NCBI GenBank assembly: GCA_041674525.1
Contig: JBAYVN010000009.1
Location: 1 to 52,600, forward strand
Source of the DNA: SHYQ01 sp041674525
GTDB lineage: Bacteria > Chloroflexota > Dehalococcoidia > UBA2979
DNA length: 52,600 bases
Direction of reading: 5' to 3'
The notes beneath the pieces were generated by a model. It saw only the letters and a program-made list of their open reading frames with translations, had not been told where the DNA came from and did no database searches. The position numbers and the translations under genes are program-made. Positions 1 to 8,083 of this stretch are shown in pieces; position 1 is the first letter of the stretch; each line of letters opens with the position of its first letter.

Positions 1-775
1 AGCCCTCGAGGGGGATCGGGACGCCCCACGTGAGGTCGCGCGTGATCGCGCGGTCCTTCAGCCCCTCGCGGAGCATGCCCAGCGTGAAGTTGCGCACGTT
101 GGCGCGCCAGTAGTCCTTCTCGCCCACCCACGCCTGCAGCTGCTCGGTGAACGCCGACAGCTTGAGGAAGAAGTGCGACGAGGCGCGCCGCTCCGGCGTC
201 GCGTTCGACAGCTTCGAGATCGGGTTGATCAGCTCCAGCGCGTCGAGCGTGGAGCCGCAGGTGTCGCACTGGTCGCCGCGGGCGCCCTCGGCGCCGCAGC
301 GGGGGCAGGTGCCCTCGACATAACGGTCGGGGAGGAAGCGCTGGGCAACGGGGTCGTACAGCAGCTCCTGCTCGGCCTCGTACAGGTACCCGCGCTCCAG
401 GAGGCGCAGGAAGAACGCCTGCGACACGCTCACGTGGTTGGGCGTGTTCGTGGACGTGAAGATGTCGAACGAGATGCCGAAGCCCCGCCACGAGTCGAGG
501 AAGGACTGGTGGTAGCGCTGGAACACCGCCTCGGGCGTCGTGCCCTCCTGCTCGGCGCGGACGGTCACGGGGGTGCCGTGCGCATCCGATCCGGAGACCA
601 TCAGCACGCGGTTCCCGCGCATCCGCTGGTAGCGGGCGAAGATGTCGGCGGGCAAGTACGCGCCCGCGAGGTGCCCCGCGTGGAGGTGGTTGTTGGCATA
701 CGGCCACGCCACCGCGACGAGGATGGTTTCGGGCGCGTGGTCGCCCGGCGAGGGGCCGTTGGTGGCACTGGTCAT
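1..775 (-). CDS. metG: Methionyl-tRNA synthetase, N-terminal part (runs off the left edge)
   Basis: Class I aminoacyl-tRNA synthetase that charges tRNA-Met in the cytoplasm. The 258 codons present hold the N-terminal Rossmann fold. The signature PYANNHLHAGHLAG near residue 25 carries the HIGH-equivalent HAGH ATP-binding motif. About 130 residues later comes a four-cysteine zinc knuckle (C-x2-C-x9-C-x2-C) in the connective-peptide insert. The KMSKS motif, anticodon-binding domain and stop lie outside the window. The ATG at 773-775 was chosen because the conserved region begins about 20 residues in and a TACGAT -10-like hexamer lies nine bases upstream on this strand. It diverges from guaB3. 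The family call is secure from motifs; completeness cannot be judged. Confidence 0.93.
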   Translation of the reverse strand, partial: MTSATNGPSPGDHAPETILVAVAWPYANNHLHAGHLAGAYLPADIFARYQRMRGNRVLMVSGSDAHGTPVTVRAEQEGTTPEAVFQRYHQSFLDSWRGFGISFDIFTSTNTPNHVSVSQAFFLRLLERGYLYEAEQELLYDPVAQRFLPDRYVEGTCPRCGAEGARGDQCDTCGSTLDALELINPISKLSNATPERRASSHFFLKLSAFTEQLQAWVGEKDYWRANVRNFTLGMLREGLKDRAITRDLTWGVPIPLEG

Positions 776-784
776 GGAGCCGGG

Positions 785-790
785 ATCGTA
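785..790 (-). promoter_or_regulatory. Possible -10 box of metG
   Basis: TACGAT reads on the minus strand nine bases before the metG ATG, so transcription would begin only a few bases from the start codon. No convincing -35 hexamer is visible 16-18 bases further upstream. It fits the short-leader pattern seen at other genes here but is weak on its own. Confidence 0.35.
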
Positions 791-894
791 GCACGGGGGC
801 CCCGATGGAGCCTCTGGAGGGGCTTCGCACGTGCGGTGCCGGAGCCTCGAGGGTGCCGCCGGGGGCAAGTGCTCAGCCGGTTGAGCGGTACGGT

Positions 895-923
895 TTGACC
901 GCCCCGCGGGTCAGCGATAACCT
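895..923 (+). promoter_or_regulatory. Candidate guaB3 promoter
   Basis: TTGACC (895-900) and TAACCT (918-923) are separated by 17 bases on the plus strand, a reasonable sigma70-like pair. Start would be near 930, leaving a leader of about 145 bases before guaB3. No other plus-strand gene lies between this site and guaB3. Confidence 0.4.
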
Positions 924-947
924 GAGCCGCACTCTCCAAGACAGCCC

Positions 948-1016
948 ATGACGGTGAGACATTCCATGCGGGGCCGGTCTTCATTCATTCGCTACTCGAC
1001 GGGAATCCGCGGGTAA
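948..1016 (+). other. Possible short leader ORF upstream of guaB3
   Basis: An ATG at 948 opens 22 codons ending in TAA at 1014-1016, all inside the inferred guaB3 leader and just ahead of the hairpin at 1034-1056. No clear ribosome-binding site precedes it, and the peptide shows no run of a single amino acid that would suggest classical attenuation. It may be chance. Confidence 0.15.
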
Positions 1017-1033
1017 GCGTGCGCCAGATCAAC

Positions 1034-1056
1034 AACCCCCTCCGCCCGAGGGGGTT
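1034..1056 (+). terminator. Terminator-like hairpin in the guaB3 leader
   Basis: AACCCCCTC (1034-1042) and GAGGGGGTT (1048-1056) form a perfect nine-pair stem with a five-base loop, followed by only one further T before CGCG. metG points the other way, so no upstream plus-strand gene needs a terminator here. An attenuator or structured leader element for guaB3 is more plausible. Confidence 0.5.
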
Positions 1057-1076
1057 TCGCGTAGTGGGGGTGTGAC

Positions 1077-2273
1077 GTGGTTACCAGCGAGCGACCTCAA
1101 TCTTCGGCGTACGCGTCGTCCACAGCGACACGCAAGACCCTCGAGCACGCATATGGCTTCGATGACGTCGCGATCGTCCCCGGCGCGGTGACCACGAACC
1201 CCGAGCTCGTGTCGACGGACTTCCGGCTCGGCGAGCAGACGTTCCCCGTCCCGATCCTCGCGTCGTCCATGGACGGCGTGGTGGACCCGAAGTTCGCCGT
1301 GAACTTCAGCAAGCTCGGCGGCCTCGCCGTCCTCAACCTCGACGGCGTGTGGACGCGGTACGAGGATGCGGATGCCGTGCTGGAGGAGATCGCCGCCGCG
1401 GACCTGGAGACCTCCACGCGCATCATCCAGCGCGTGTACCAGGAGCCGATCAAGGAACACCTGATCGGCCAGCGCGTCGAGGAGATCAAGCGCGGCGGCG
1501 GCATCGCGATCGTCGGCAGCACCCCGCAGAACACCAAGCGCTTCGCGCCAATCACGAAGGCCGCCGGCGTCGACTTCTTCGTCGTCGCCTCCACCGTCAC
1601 CACCGCGCGGCACATGTCGCGATCGCTCAAGGGCCTGCAGCTGGACGAGCTGGTGGAGCAGATGGCGGGCGTGCCGATCCTCGTCGGCAACACCGTGGAC
1701 TTCACCGCCACCATCGAGCTGATGGAGACCGGCGTCCACGGCATCCTGATCGGCGTCGGGCCGGGCGCGGCGTGCACGTCGCGCGAGGTGCTCGGCATCG
1801 GCATGCCGCAGGTCACCGCCACCATTGAGACCGCCCATGCGCGTGACGTCTACTTCGAGCGCACCGGGCGCTACGTCCCGATCATCACGGACGGCGGGCT
1901 GCGCACGGGCGGCGACGTCTCGAAGGCGATGTGCTCGGGCGCGGACGCCGTGATGATCGGCTCGCCGTTCGCGGGCACCATCGGCGCGCCGGGGCGCGGC
2001 TTCCACTGGGGCATGGCGACCCCGAACCAGGAGCTGCCGCGCGGCGTGCGCGTGAAGGTCGGCCAGACGCACACCGTGGAGACGCTGCTCTTCGGCCCCA
2101 CCTCGAAGACCGACGGCACCGAGAACCTCGTCGGCGCGCTGCGCACCTCGATGGCGACGTGCGGCGCGCAGACGATCCAGGACTTCCACGACGCGCGCAT
2201 GATCATCGCGCCGTCGATCAAGACCGAAGGCAAGATCTACCAGATGGCGCAGACGCGCCCGGCGGGCATCTAA
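1077..2273 (+). CDS. guaB3: GuaB3 family IMP dehydrogenase-related protein
   Basis: A 398-residue TIM-barrel protein of the IMP dehydrogenase/GMP reductase superfamily acting on purine nucleotides (NAD-dependent IMP to XMP type chemistry). The catalytic loop is GPGAACTSREVLG with the nucleophile at Cys233. A flavin/phosphate-type region IITDGGLRTGGD and the SPFAGT segment follow. There is no CBS (Bateman) insert, which together with the length places it in the GuaB3 branch known from actinobacteria and cyanobacteria rather than canonical GuaB. The physiological direction of GuaB3 enzymes is not settled for this lineage. The start is GTG at 1077 with GGGGG six bases upstream. The next gene begins two bases after its stop. 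Confidence 0.9.
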   Translation: MVTSERPQSSAYASSTATRKTLEHAYGFDDVAIVPGAVTTNPELVSTDFRLGEQTFPVPILASSMDGVVDPKFAVNFSKLGGLAVLNLDGVWTRYEDADAVLEEIAAADLETSTRIIQRVYQEPIKEHLIGQRVEEIKRGGGIAIVGSTPQNTKRFAPITKAAGVDFFVVASTVTTARHMSRSLKGLQLDELVEQMAGVPILVGNTVDFTATIELMETGVHGILIGVGPGAACTSREVLGIGMPQVTATIETAHARDVYFERTGRYVPIITDGGLRTGGDVSKAMCSGADAVMIGSPFAGTIGAPGRGFHWGMATPNQELPRGVRVKVGQTHTVETLLFGPTSKTDGTENLVGALRTSMATCGAQTIQDFHDARMIIAPSIKTEGKIYQMAQTRPAGI

Positions 2274-2275
2274 CC

Positions 2276-2836
2276 ATGGCGACTCGAACTGCTCCCCGGG
2301 CTGCGAAGGCCGCCCCGAAGGCCGCCCCGAAGGTTGCCCCGAAATCCACCCGGCCCGCTCCGAAGACGGCCCCCACGCGCGCCCCACGGGCGGCGAAGCC
2401 CGCCCCTGCCCGTGCCACCAAGGCGGCCCCCGCGCGCGCCGCACGGGCGGCGAAGCCCGCCGCCGCCCGCTCCCCGAAGGCGGCGCCGAGGCGCGAGCCG
2501 GCCGCCGAGGCCCCTCGCCCCGCGCCCGTGAACGCCCCCGCGGTCACTGGCGTGGACGGCGACGGCGTGCTGGCGGCGCCCCCGGCCCTCGGTCCGAGCC
2601 GCATCGTCTGGGTATTCCGCGTCGAGGGCCCGATCCCGATGGCGATCGGGAGGCTCTTCGTCATCGGCGAGCCGGGGTCGCCGGACCACCTGCTGCAGCC
2701 GCGCCGTCGCCTGGCCCCGGGTCGCTACGACCTGATGTTCGCGCGGTACGGTGTGCGCTGGCCGGTCACGCTGGCGCGCATCGAGAACGGCGTGCACCCG
2801 GACGACATGCTGGTCACGGGCCGCGTCCCGCTGTAG
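2276..2836 (+). CDS. Hypothetical protein with histone H1-like Ala/Lys/Pro tail
   Basis: A 186-residue protein starting two bases after guaB3, so almost certainly co-transcribed. Residues 1 to about 85 are a low-complexity tail of repeated AAK/APK/AAKP units, strongly basic and resembling eukaryotic H1 or bacterial HctB/Hc1-like DNA-binding tails. Residues about 105-186 form a compact region (VWVFRVEGPIPMAIGRLFV onward) that looks folded, but I do not recognise it. I chose the ATG at 2276; an in-frame extension upstream would overlap guaB3 completely. Nucleic-acid binding is inferred from composition only. Confidence 0.7.
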   Translation: MATRTAPRAAKAAPKAAPKVAPKSTRPAPKTAPTRAPRAAKPAPARATKAAPARAARAAKPAAARSPKAAPRREPAAEAPRPAPVNAPAVTGVDGDGVLAAPPALGPSRIVWVFRVEGPIPMAIGRLFVIGEPGSPDHLLQPRRRLAPGRYDLMFARYGVRWPVTLARIENGVHPDDMLVTGRVPL

Positions 2837-2874
2837 CGAGCGCACCCCGGCGAGTCGCTCGAGCGGCTACCCGG

Positions 2875-3822
2875 CTACTCGGTGGCCCGGGGGTGGGCCT
2901 CGGCGTCCGGGTAGCCGTACCGCACCTCCACCACCCGGCGGATCCCGCGCAGGTCGCGGTGCACGCGCACGTCCAGCGGACCGCGCCCGGCGGCGGTGAG
3001 CGCCTTCACGACGAGGTCCTCCACGAACCCCGCCTGCCCCGCCCCCAGCTCGAAGATCGCCGCCGCGCAGTCCGGGGCGAGATGCGTCGGGAGCTGCACG
3101 GCGAGCCGTGCGATGAGCTCGATGCCCGTGGCCCCGCCCTCCACGGCGATCTGCGGCTCGGAGGCGCGGATCTCCGCTGGCAGCCCCTCGTAGTCGTCGG
3201 TCGGCACGTACGGCAGGTTCGCGCACAGGACGTCGATCGGCTCCGACAGCGGCTCTGCGAGGTCGCCGGTGAGCAGCACGACGCGGTCCGCCAGGCCGAA
3301 GCGGCGCATGTTCCGCGCCGCCCACGCCAGCGCCTCGCCCGAGACGTCGACGCCATAGACCGTCGCGGAGGGGGCGTGCTGCGCGATCGACAGGGCGATC
3401 GCGCCCGACCCGGTGCCGATGTCCGCGACGCGTACCAGGCGGCGCGCCCGCGGGTGCTCCGCGATCGCCGCGAGCGCCGCCCCGACGAGGGTCTCCGTCT
3501 CCGGTCGCGGGATCAGGCAGCCCGGCCCCACTGCGAAGGTCATGCCGAAGAACTCGCGCGCGCCGAGGATGTACGCCAGCGGCTCGTGCCCGAGCCGCCG
3601 CGCGAGCAGGGCCTCGAAGGCCGCGAGTGCTTCCGGGTGCGCGGGAAGCGCGCCGGCGGTGATCACGTGCGCCCGGTCCAGTCCGCTGGCGGCGCCATAC
3701 AGGAGGTCCGCCTCCAGGCGCCCCTCCTCGATGTCCTCGGAGGCGTGGACCGCGACGAGGCGCTCGGCCGCGCGGCGCAGGATGTCGCGCAGCGGCTCGC
3801 CAGAGGCCTCCGCGGCGGTCAC
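2875..3822 (-). CDS. prmC: Peptide chain release factor N5-glutamine methyltransferase
   Basis: A SAM-dependent enzyme that methylates the Gln of the GGQ motif in release factors RF1 and RF2. The 315-residue protein has an N-terminal helical domain, the family signature IPRPETE (104-110), SAM motif I DIGTGSG (134-140) and a catalytic loop NLPY (202-205). The loop is NPPY in most characterised enzymes, so the second position is substituted. Its likely substrate, RF1, is encoded two genes upstream in the same operon. The GTG start at 3822 overlaps the TGA of the preceding methylase gene (GTGA), implying translational coupling. Confidence 0.9.
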   Translation of the reverse strand: MTAAEASGEPLRDILRRAAERLVAVHASEDIEEGRLEADLLYGAASGLDRAHVITAGALPAHPEALAAFEALLARRLGHEPLAYILGAREFFGMTFAVGPGCLIPRPETETLVGAALAAIAEHPRARRLVRVADIGTGSGAIALSIAQHAPSATVYGVDVSGEALAWAARNMRRFGLADRVVLLTGDLAEPLSEPIDVLCANLPYVPTDDYEGLPAEIRASEPQIAVEGGATGIELIARLAVQLPTHLAPDCAAAIFELGAGQAGFVEDLVVKALTAAGRGPLDVRVHRDLRGIRRVVEVRYGYPDAEAHPRATE

Positions 3823-4640
3823 GATGCTCCCCCGGGCGTTCCGGACATCTTCGCCTCGCGATGCTCCAGCACCTCGTACAGCAGGATCGAGGTGGCGACG
3901 GCGAGGTTCAGCGAATCGGCGCGGCCCCGCATCGGGATGCTGACCATGCGGTCGCACGCGCTCTGCTGCTCCGTGGTCAGGCCCTCGCGCTCGCTCCCCA
4001 TGAGCAGCACGGTGCGCGACCCGTAGTCCGCGTCGCGGTACGACTCGGGGGCGCGGTCGGAGGCGCCGACCACGGTGGCTCCGGCGGCGCGCGCCCACGC
4101 GGCGAACGCATCGAAGCTGGCGCGCACGAGGTTGCGCGAGAAGACGGCGCCCATGCTGGCGCGCATTGCCGCGGGGTCGTACGGGTCGGTGCTCGCATCG
4201 AGCAGGATCACCCCCTCGGCGCCCGCGCCGTCGCAGGTGCGGAGGACGGTGCCGAGGTTCCCCGGGTCGGCGACGGAGGCCAGCGCGACCCAGCAGTCGC
4301 CCTCCGCGGGCCGCACGTCATCGAGGCTGCGCCACTGCTGACGCACGATCGCTCCGAGGCCCTGCGGCCCGTCACGCCCGGACAGCGAGCGAAAGACCGC
4401 GCTGGACACGTCGAGGACCTCGACGCCGCGGGCGGCGGCCTGCGCCACGGCGTCGCGTGCGAAGTCGCTGTCCAGGAGATCGGGCGCCACGACCAGGGCG
4501 TGGATGGCTGCGCCCAGCTGGAGTGCCTCAACGGTGGCACGGATGCCCTCGACCCACGCGAGGCCGGTGCGCTCGCGCTCGCGGCGTGCGCGCAGTGCGC
4601 GGACGAGCTTCACGCGCGAGTTGGCGGTGCTGGTGATCAC
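3819..4640 (-). CDS. SpoU/TrmH-family RNA 2'-O-methyltransferase
   Basis: A 273-residue SPOUT-class enzyme that transfers a methyl group from SAM to a ribose 2'-OH in rRNA or tRNA. An N-terminal substrate-binding region (residues 1-100, beginning ITSTANSRVK) precedes the trefoil-knot catalytic domain. All three SpoU motifs are visible: DPGNLGTVLRT (motif 1), LMGSEREGL (motif 2) and SLNLAVATSILLYE (motif 3). Overall layout resembles TsnR/RlmB-like 23S rRNA methylases, but the exact target nucleotide cannot be read from sequence. The GTG at 4640 begins 26 bases after prfA ends, and the stop overlaps prmC by four bases. Confidence 0.85.
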   Translation of the reverse strand: MITSTANSRVKLVRALRARRERERTGLAWVEGIRATVEALQLGAAIHALVVAPDLLDSDFARDAVAQAAARGVEVLDVSSAVFRSLSGRDGPQGLGAIVRQQWRSLDDVRPAEGDCWVALASVADPGNLGTVLRTCDGAGAEGVILLDASTDPYDPAAMRASMGAVFSRNLVRASFDAFAAWARAAGATVVGASDRAPESYRDADYGSRTVLLMGSEREGLTTEQQSACDRMVSIPMRGRADSLNLAVATSILLYEVLEHREAKMSGTPGGAS

Positions 4641-4666
4641 GGCGCCCCGGGGCGGCACGCGAGCGC

Positions 4667-5734
<1,068 letters not shown>

Positions 5735-5740
5735 GGGTAC

Positions 5741-5746
5741 AGGTTA
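5741..5746 (-). promoter_or_regulatory. Possible internal -10 box for prfA
   Basis: TAACCT lies six bases before the prfA ATG on the minus strand, in the 25-base gap after the membrane-protein gene. The spacing is that of a leaderless promoter, but no -35 match is apparent. prfA may instead be read from the hisS promoter. Confidence 0.3.
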
Positions 5747-5759
5747 CCAGCGAGGACGG

Positions 5760-6656
5760 TTAGACGTGGTCGGTATTCGCGGCGCCAATAATCCGGAGGA
5801 CTTCGGCTCTCATCTCGGAGACGGGTATCCCAACGCCCAGACTGTCTTGAATGGCCCGTAGGAGCGGGACGAGCCCGATGGAGCCGGATAACGCCAAGTG
5901 TCGGCATTCGCGGAACGCTGCGAAGAACTCGTCTGGTGGAACTGGACTGGCCTTGATGACTTTGTAGATCGCATCGACCGTCGGCACCACCGCATCGGCG
6001 GGCAGTCGGTCAGTCGACCGAAGCACGTCCGCAAGGAATAGCGCAACGGTTCGCGAGTCGACGTCGGTAGCCACGGAGACGGTTTCAACCGTCTTGAGGG
6101 CTCCCGCCATGATTGCGACAGGGATTCGCCTGATGGCGAACGTTCGTAGGACTTCGGCCCGCTCCACTGGCCCCAACACCCCGCCGCTGCGGTAGTTCCC
6201 AATCTCGCGGAGTTGCTTCTCCATGTCCTTGTCCGGATCGCCCGATTCGGAGACTGCTATCGCAGCCTGCACGTAGATGGTCTCTGTCTTCGCCGCCAAT
6301 CCTACGCTGGAAATGATTAGCGCAAGGAGTGAGAAGGCGAGCCACGCCGCCGCGAAGACGATGAACCGTCCAGGGGTCCAATCGACCGTAAGGACCGTTA
6401 AGAGGCCGGCGACCAACGCGAAAGACGCCTCACCGTAGCTCTTGGTGGCGGTGAAGACGACGAGCGAAGTGACGACGACGAGGATCGTAACGGTGGCTGT
6501 CGCGGTGGAGGAGTGACGGGCAAGCACCGCAATGAGCCCTGCGGCAAGCAGAGCCCCTACTACGATCGCGCCGGGGACGATGCTATTCGCGCTGCTTAGG
6601 GCCCCTCCAAGTGCGCGAGCGGAGGACCTCAGGGAGCCGTCGTTCGTGGTCGGCAT
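5760..6656 (-). CDS. Hypothetical integral membrane protein of lower GC content
   Basis: A 298-residue protein I do not recognise. After about 30 polar residues there are two hydrophobic hairpins: IVPGAIVVGALLAAGLIAVL plus a TVTILVVVTSLVVF segment, then two more around residues 75-120. This suggests four transmembrane helices. The remaining ~175 residues are soluble and mostly helical. It starts nine bases after hisS and ends 25 before prfA, so it sits inside the translation operon. Its base composition (by eye about 58-60% GC) and codon use are clearly poorer in GC than its neighbours, consistent with later acquisition. ATG at 6654-6656 is the first good start. Confidence 0.7.
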   Translation of the reverse strand: MPTTNDGSLRSSARALGGALSSANSIVPGAIVVGALLAAGLIAVLARHSSTATATVTILVVVTSLVVFTATKSYGEASFALVAGLLTVLTVDWTPGRFIVFAAAWLAFSLLALIISSVGLAAKTETIYVQAAIAVSESGDPDKDMEKQLREIGNYRSGGVLGPVERAEVLRTFAIRRIPVAIMAGALKTVETVSVATDVDSRTVALFLADVLRSTDRLPADAVVPTVDAIYKVIKASPVPPDEFFAAFRECRHLALSGSIGLVPLLRAIQDSLGVGIPVSEMRAEVLRIIGAANTDHV

Positions 6657-6664
6657 GCTGCACC

Positions 6665-7948
6665 TTATGTGCCGGGGCGGTCGGTCAGCACGGCCGCCAA
6701 CGACTCGATCTCCACCGTCCGCTGCTCGGTGCCCGCGGGGTCGTCGCCCCGCAGCGGCTTGAGCACCACCGTGCCCGCGGCGGCTTCGGCGTCGCCGGCG
6801 ATGAGCGCGTAGCGCGCGCCGGAGGCGTCGGCGGCGCGCAGCGCGGCGCGCATCGAGCGGCCGGGGAGGCCGTTGCGCACCGAGACGCCCGCGTTGCGGA
6901 GCACGGCGGCGGCGCGTGCGGCTGCGCTGGCACCCTGCTCGCCGAGGGGGATGGTGATCACGTCCGGCGTGCTGTCCCCGGCCGCCCAGAGGCCGCGCTC
7001 GCGCATGTTGAGGGCGATGCGCTCGATGCCCGTGGCGAAGCCGACGGCGGGCGTCGGGGGGCCGCCGAGGACCTCGATCAGGCCGTCGTAGCGGCCGCCG
7101 GCGCCGATGGTGGACTGGCCGCCCGCGCCCGGCGGCTCCACCTCCCACACCGTGCGCGCGTAGTAGTCCAGGCCGCGCACGATGCGCGGGTCGATCTCGT
7201 ACGCGATGCCGAGGTCGGAGAGGTGGCGCTGCACCGCCTCGAAGTGGGCGCGGTCCTCGGCGGACAGGTGATCGAGGATGCTCGGCGCGGTGAGCACCGC
7301 CTCGTGCTGCGCGTCCTCCTTGGAGTCGAGGATGCGCAGGATGTTCGTGTCGAAGCGACGGCGGGAGTCAACGGAGAGCGTCTTCAGGTACGGCAGGAAG
7401 TGCTGCTCCAGCACCTTGCCGAAGGCACGCCGCGTCTCCGCCGTGCCGATCGAGTTGATGCGCAGCGTCAGGCCGGTCAGCCCGAGCTCGCGGTAGAGCG
7501 CCAGCTGGAGGTCGATGAGCTCCGCGTCGGCGGCGGGGGAGTCCGTCCCGATCGCCTCGACGCCGAACTGCCACAGCTGGCGGTAGCGCCCGGCCTGCGG
7601 GCGGTCGTAGCGGAAGAACGGGCCGAAGTAGAAGAGCCGCACCGGCTGCGGGCGGCTGGCCATGCCGTGCTCGATGTACGCCCGGCAGACCGCCGCCGTG
7701 CCCTCCGGGCGCAGCGCGAGGGCGTCCCCGCCCCGGTCCTCGAAGAGGTAGACCTCCTTGCGTACGATGTCCGACTCGTCGCCGGCGGTGTGCAGGAAGA
7801 CCGAGGCGTCCTCCACGATCGGCGTGGTGATCTGGCGGTAGTCGTACAGCCGGGCCACGCGCTCCGCGGTGTCGCGGATGTGGCGCCAGAGGCCGGCCTC
7901 CTCGGGCAGGGTGTCGTGCATGCCGCGCGGGGCACGGGGGGAAGGCAT
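6665..7948 (-). CDS. hisS: Histidyl-tRNA synthetase
   Basis: A class II synthetase of 427 residues that charges tRNA-His. The N-terminus PRAPRGMHDTLPEE is typical. Motif 2 appears as FFRYDRPQAGRYRQ, the histidine-binding signatures as RGLDYYARTVWEV and GAGGRYDGL, and motif 3 as GFATGIERI. A C-terminal anticodon-binding domain covers roughly residues 325-427. ATG at 7948 is chosen because the family starts two to ten residues before RGMHD and because a near-consensus promoter ends only seven bases upstream. It heads the minus-strand operon hisS, membrane protein, prfA, methylase, prmC. Confidence 0.95.
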   Translation of the reverse strand: MPSPRAPRGMHDTLPEEAGLWRHIRDTAERVARLYDYRQITTPIVEDASVFLHTAGDESDIVRKEVYLFEDRGGDALALRPEGTAAVCRAYIEHGMASRPQPVRLFYFGPFFRYDRPQAGRYRQLWQFGVEAIGTDSPAADAELIDLQLALYRELGLTGLTLRINSIGTAETRRAFGKVLEQHFLPYLKTLSVDSRRRFDTNILRILDSKEDAQHEAVLTAPSILDHLSAEDRAHFEAVQRHLSDLGIAYEIDPRIVRGLDYYARTVWEVEPPGAGGQSTIGAGGRYDGLIEVLGGPPTPAVGFATGIERIALNMRERGLWAAGDSTPDVITIPLGEQGASAAARAAAVLRNAGVSVRNGLPGRSMRAALRAADASGARYALIAGDAEAAAGTVVLKPLRGDDPAGTEQRTVEIESLAAVLTDRPGT

Positions 7949-7955
7949 ACGCGCG

Positions 7956-7984
7956 AGTCTACGGGGGGGCGCAGGCCCGGGCAA
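7956..7984 (-). promoter_or_regulatory. hisS promoter, apparently leaderless
   Basis: On the minus strand TTGCCC (7984-7979) is followed after 17 bases by TAGACT (7961-7956), and the hisS ATG begins seven bases later. Transcription would start at or within a base or two of the start codon, leaving no room for a Shine-Dalgarno or T-box. Confidence 0.65.
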
Positions 7985-8063
7985 CGCGGGCGGTAGGGCG
8001 CCGCCGGGGCGGGGTCGATGATCACCGCACGCCGTGGCACGGAGGAGCGGGGCATGGAAGCGG

Positions 8064-8074
8064 TGGTATACACT
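8064..8074 (+). promoter_or_regulatory. Possible extended -10 element of rel
   Basis: TGGTATACACT reads as an extended -10 (TGn followed by TATACA, or TACACT at 8069-8074). The rel ATG begins nine bases after it, so the leader would be very short or absent. No -35 match is evident, which is common for extended -10 promoters. Confidence 0.4.
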
Positions 8075-8083
8075 CGGGGCAGA

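Noticed and set aside
7949..8083. T-box riboswitch upstream of hisS
   Set aside because: The promoter ends seven bases before the ATG, leaving no leader, and no T-box motif is present.
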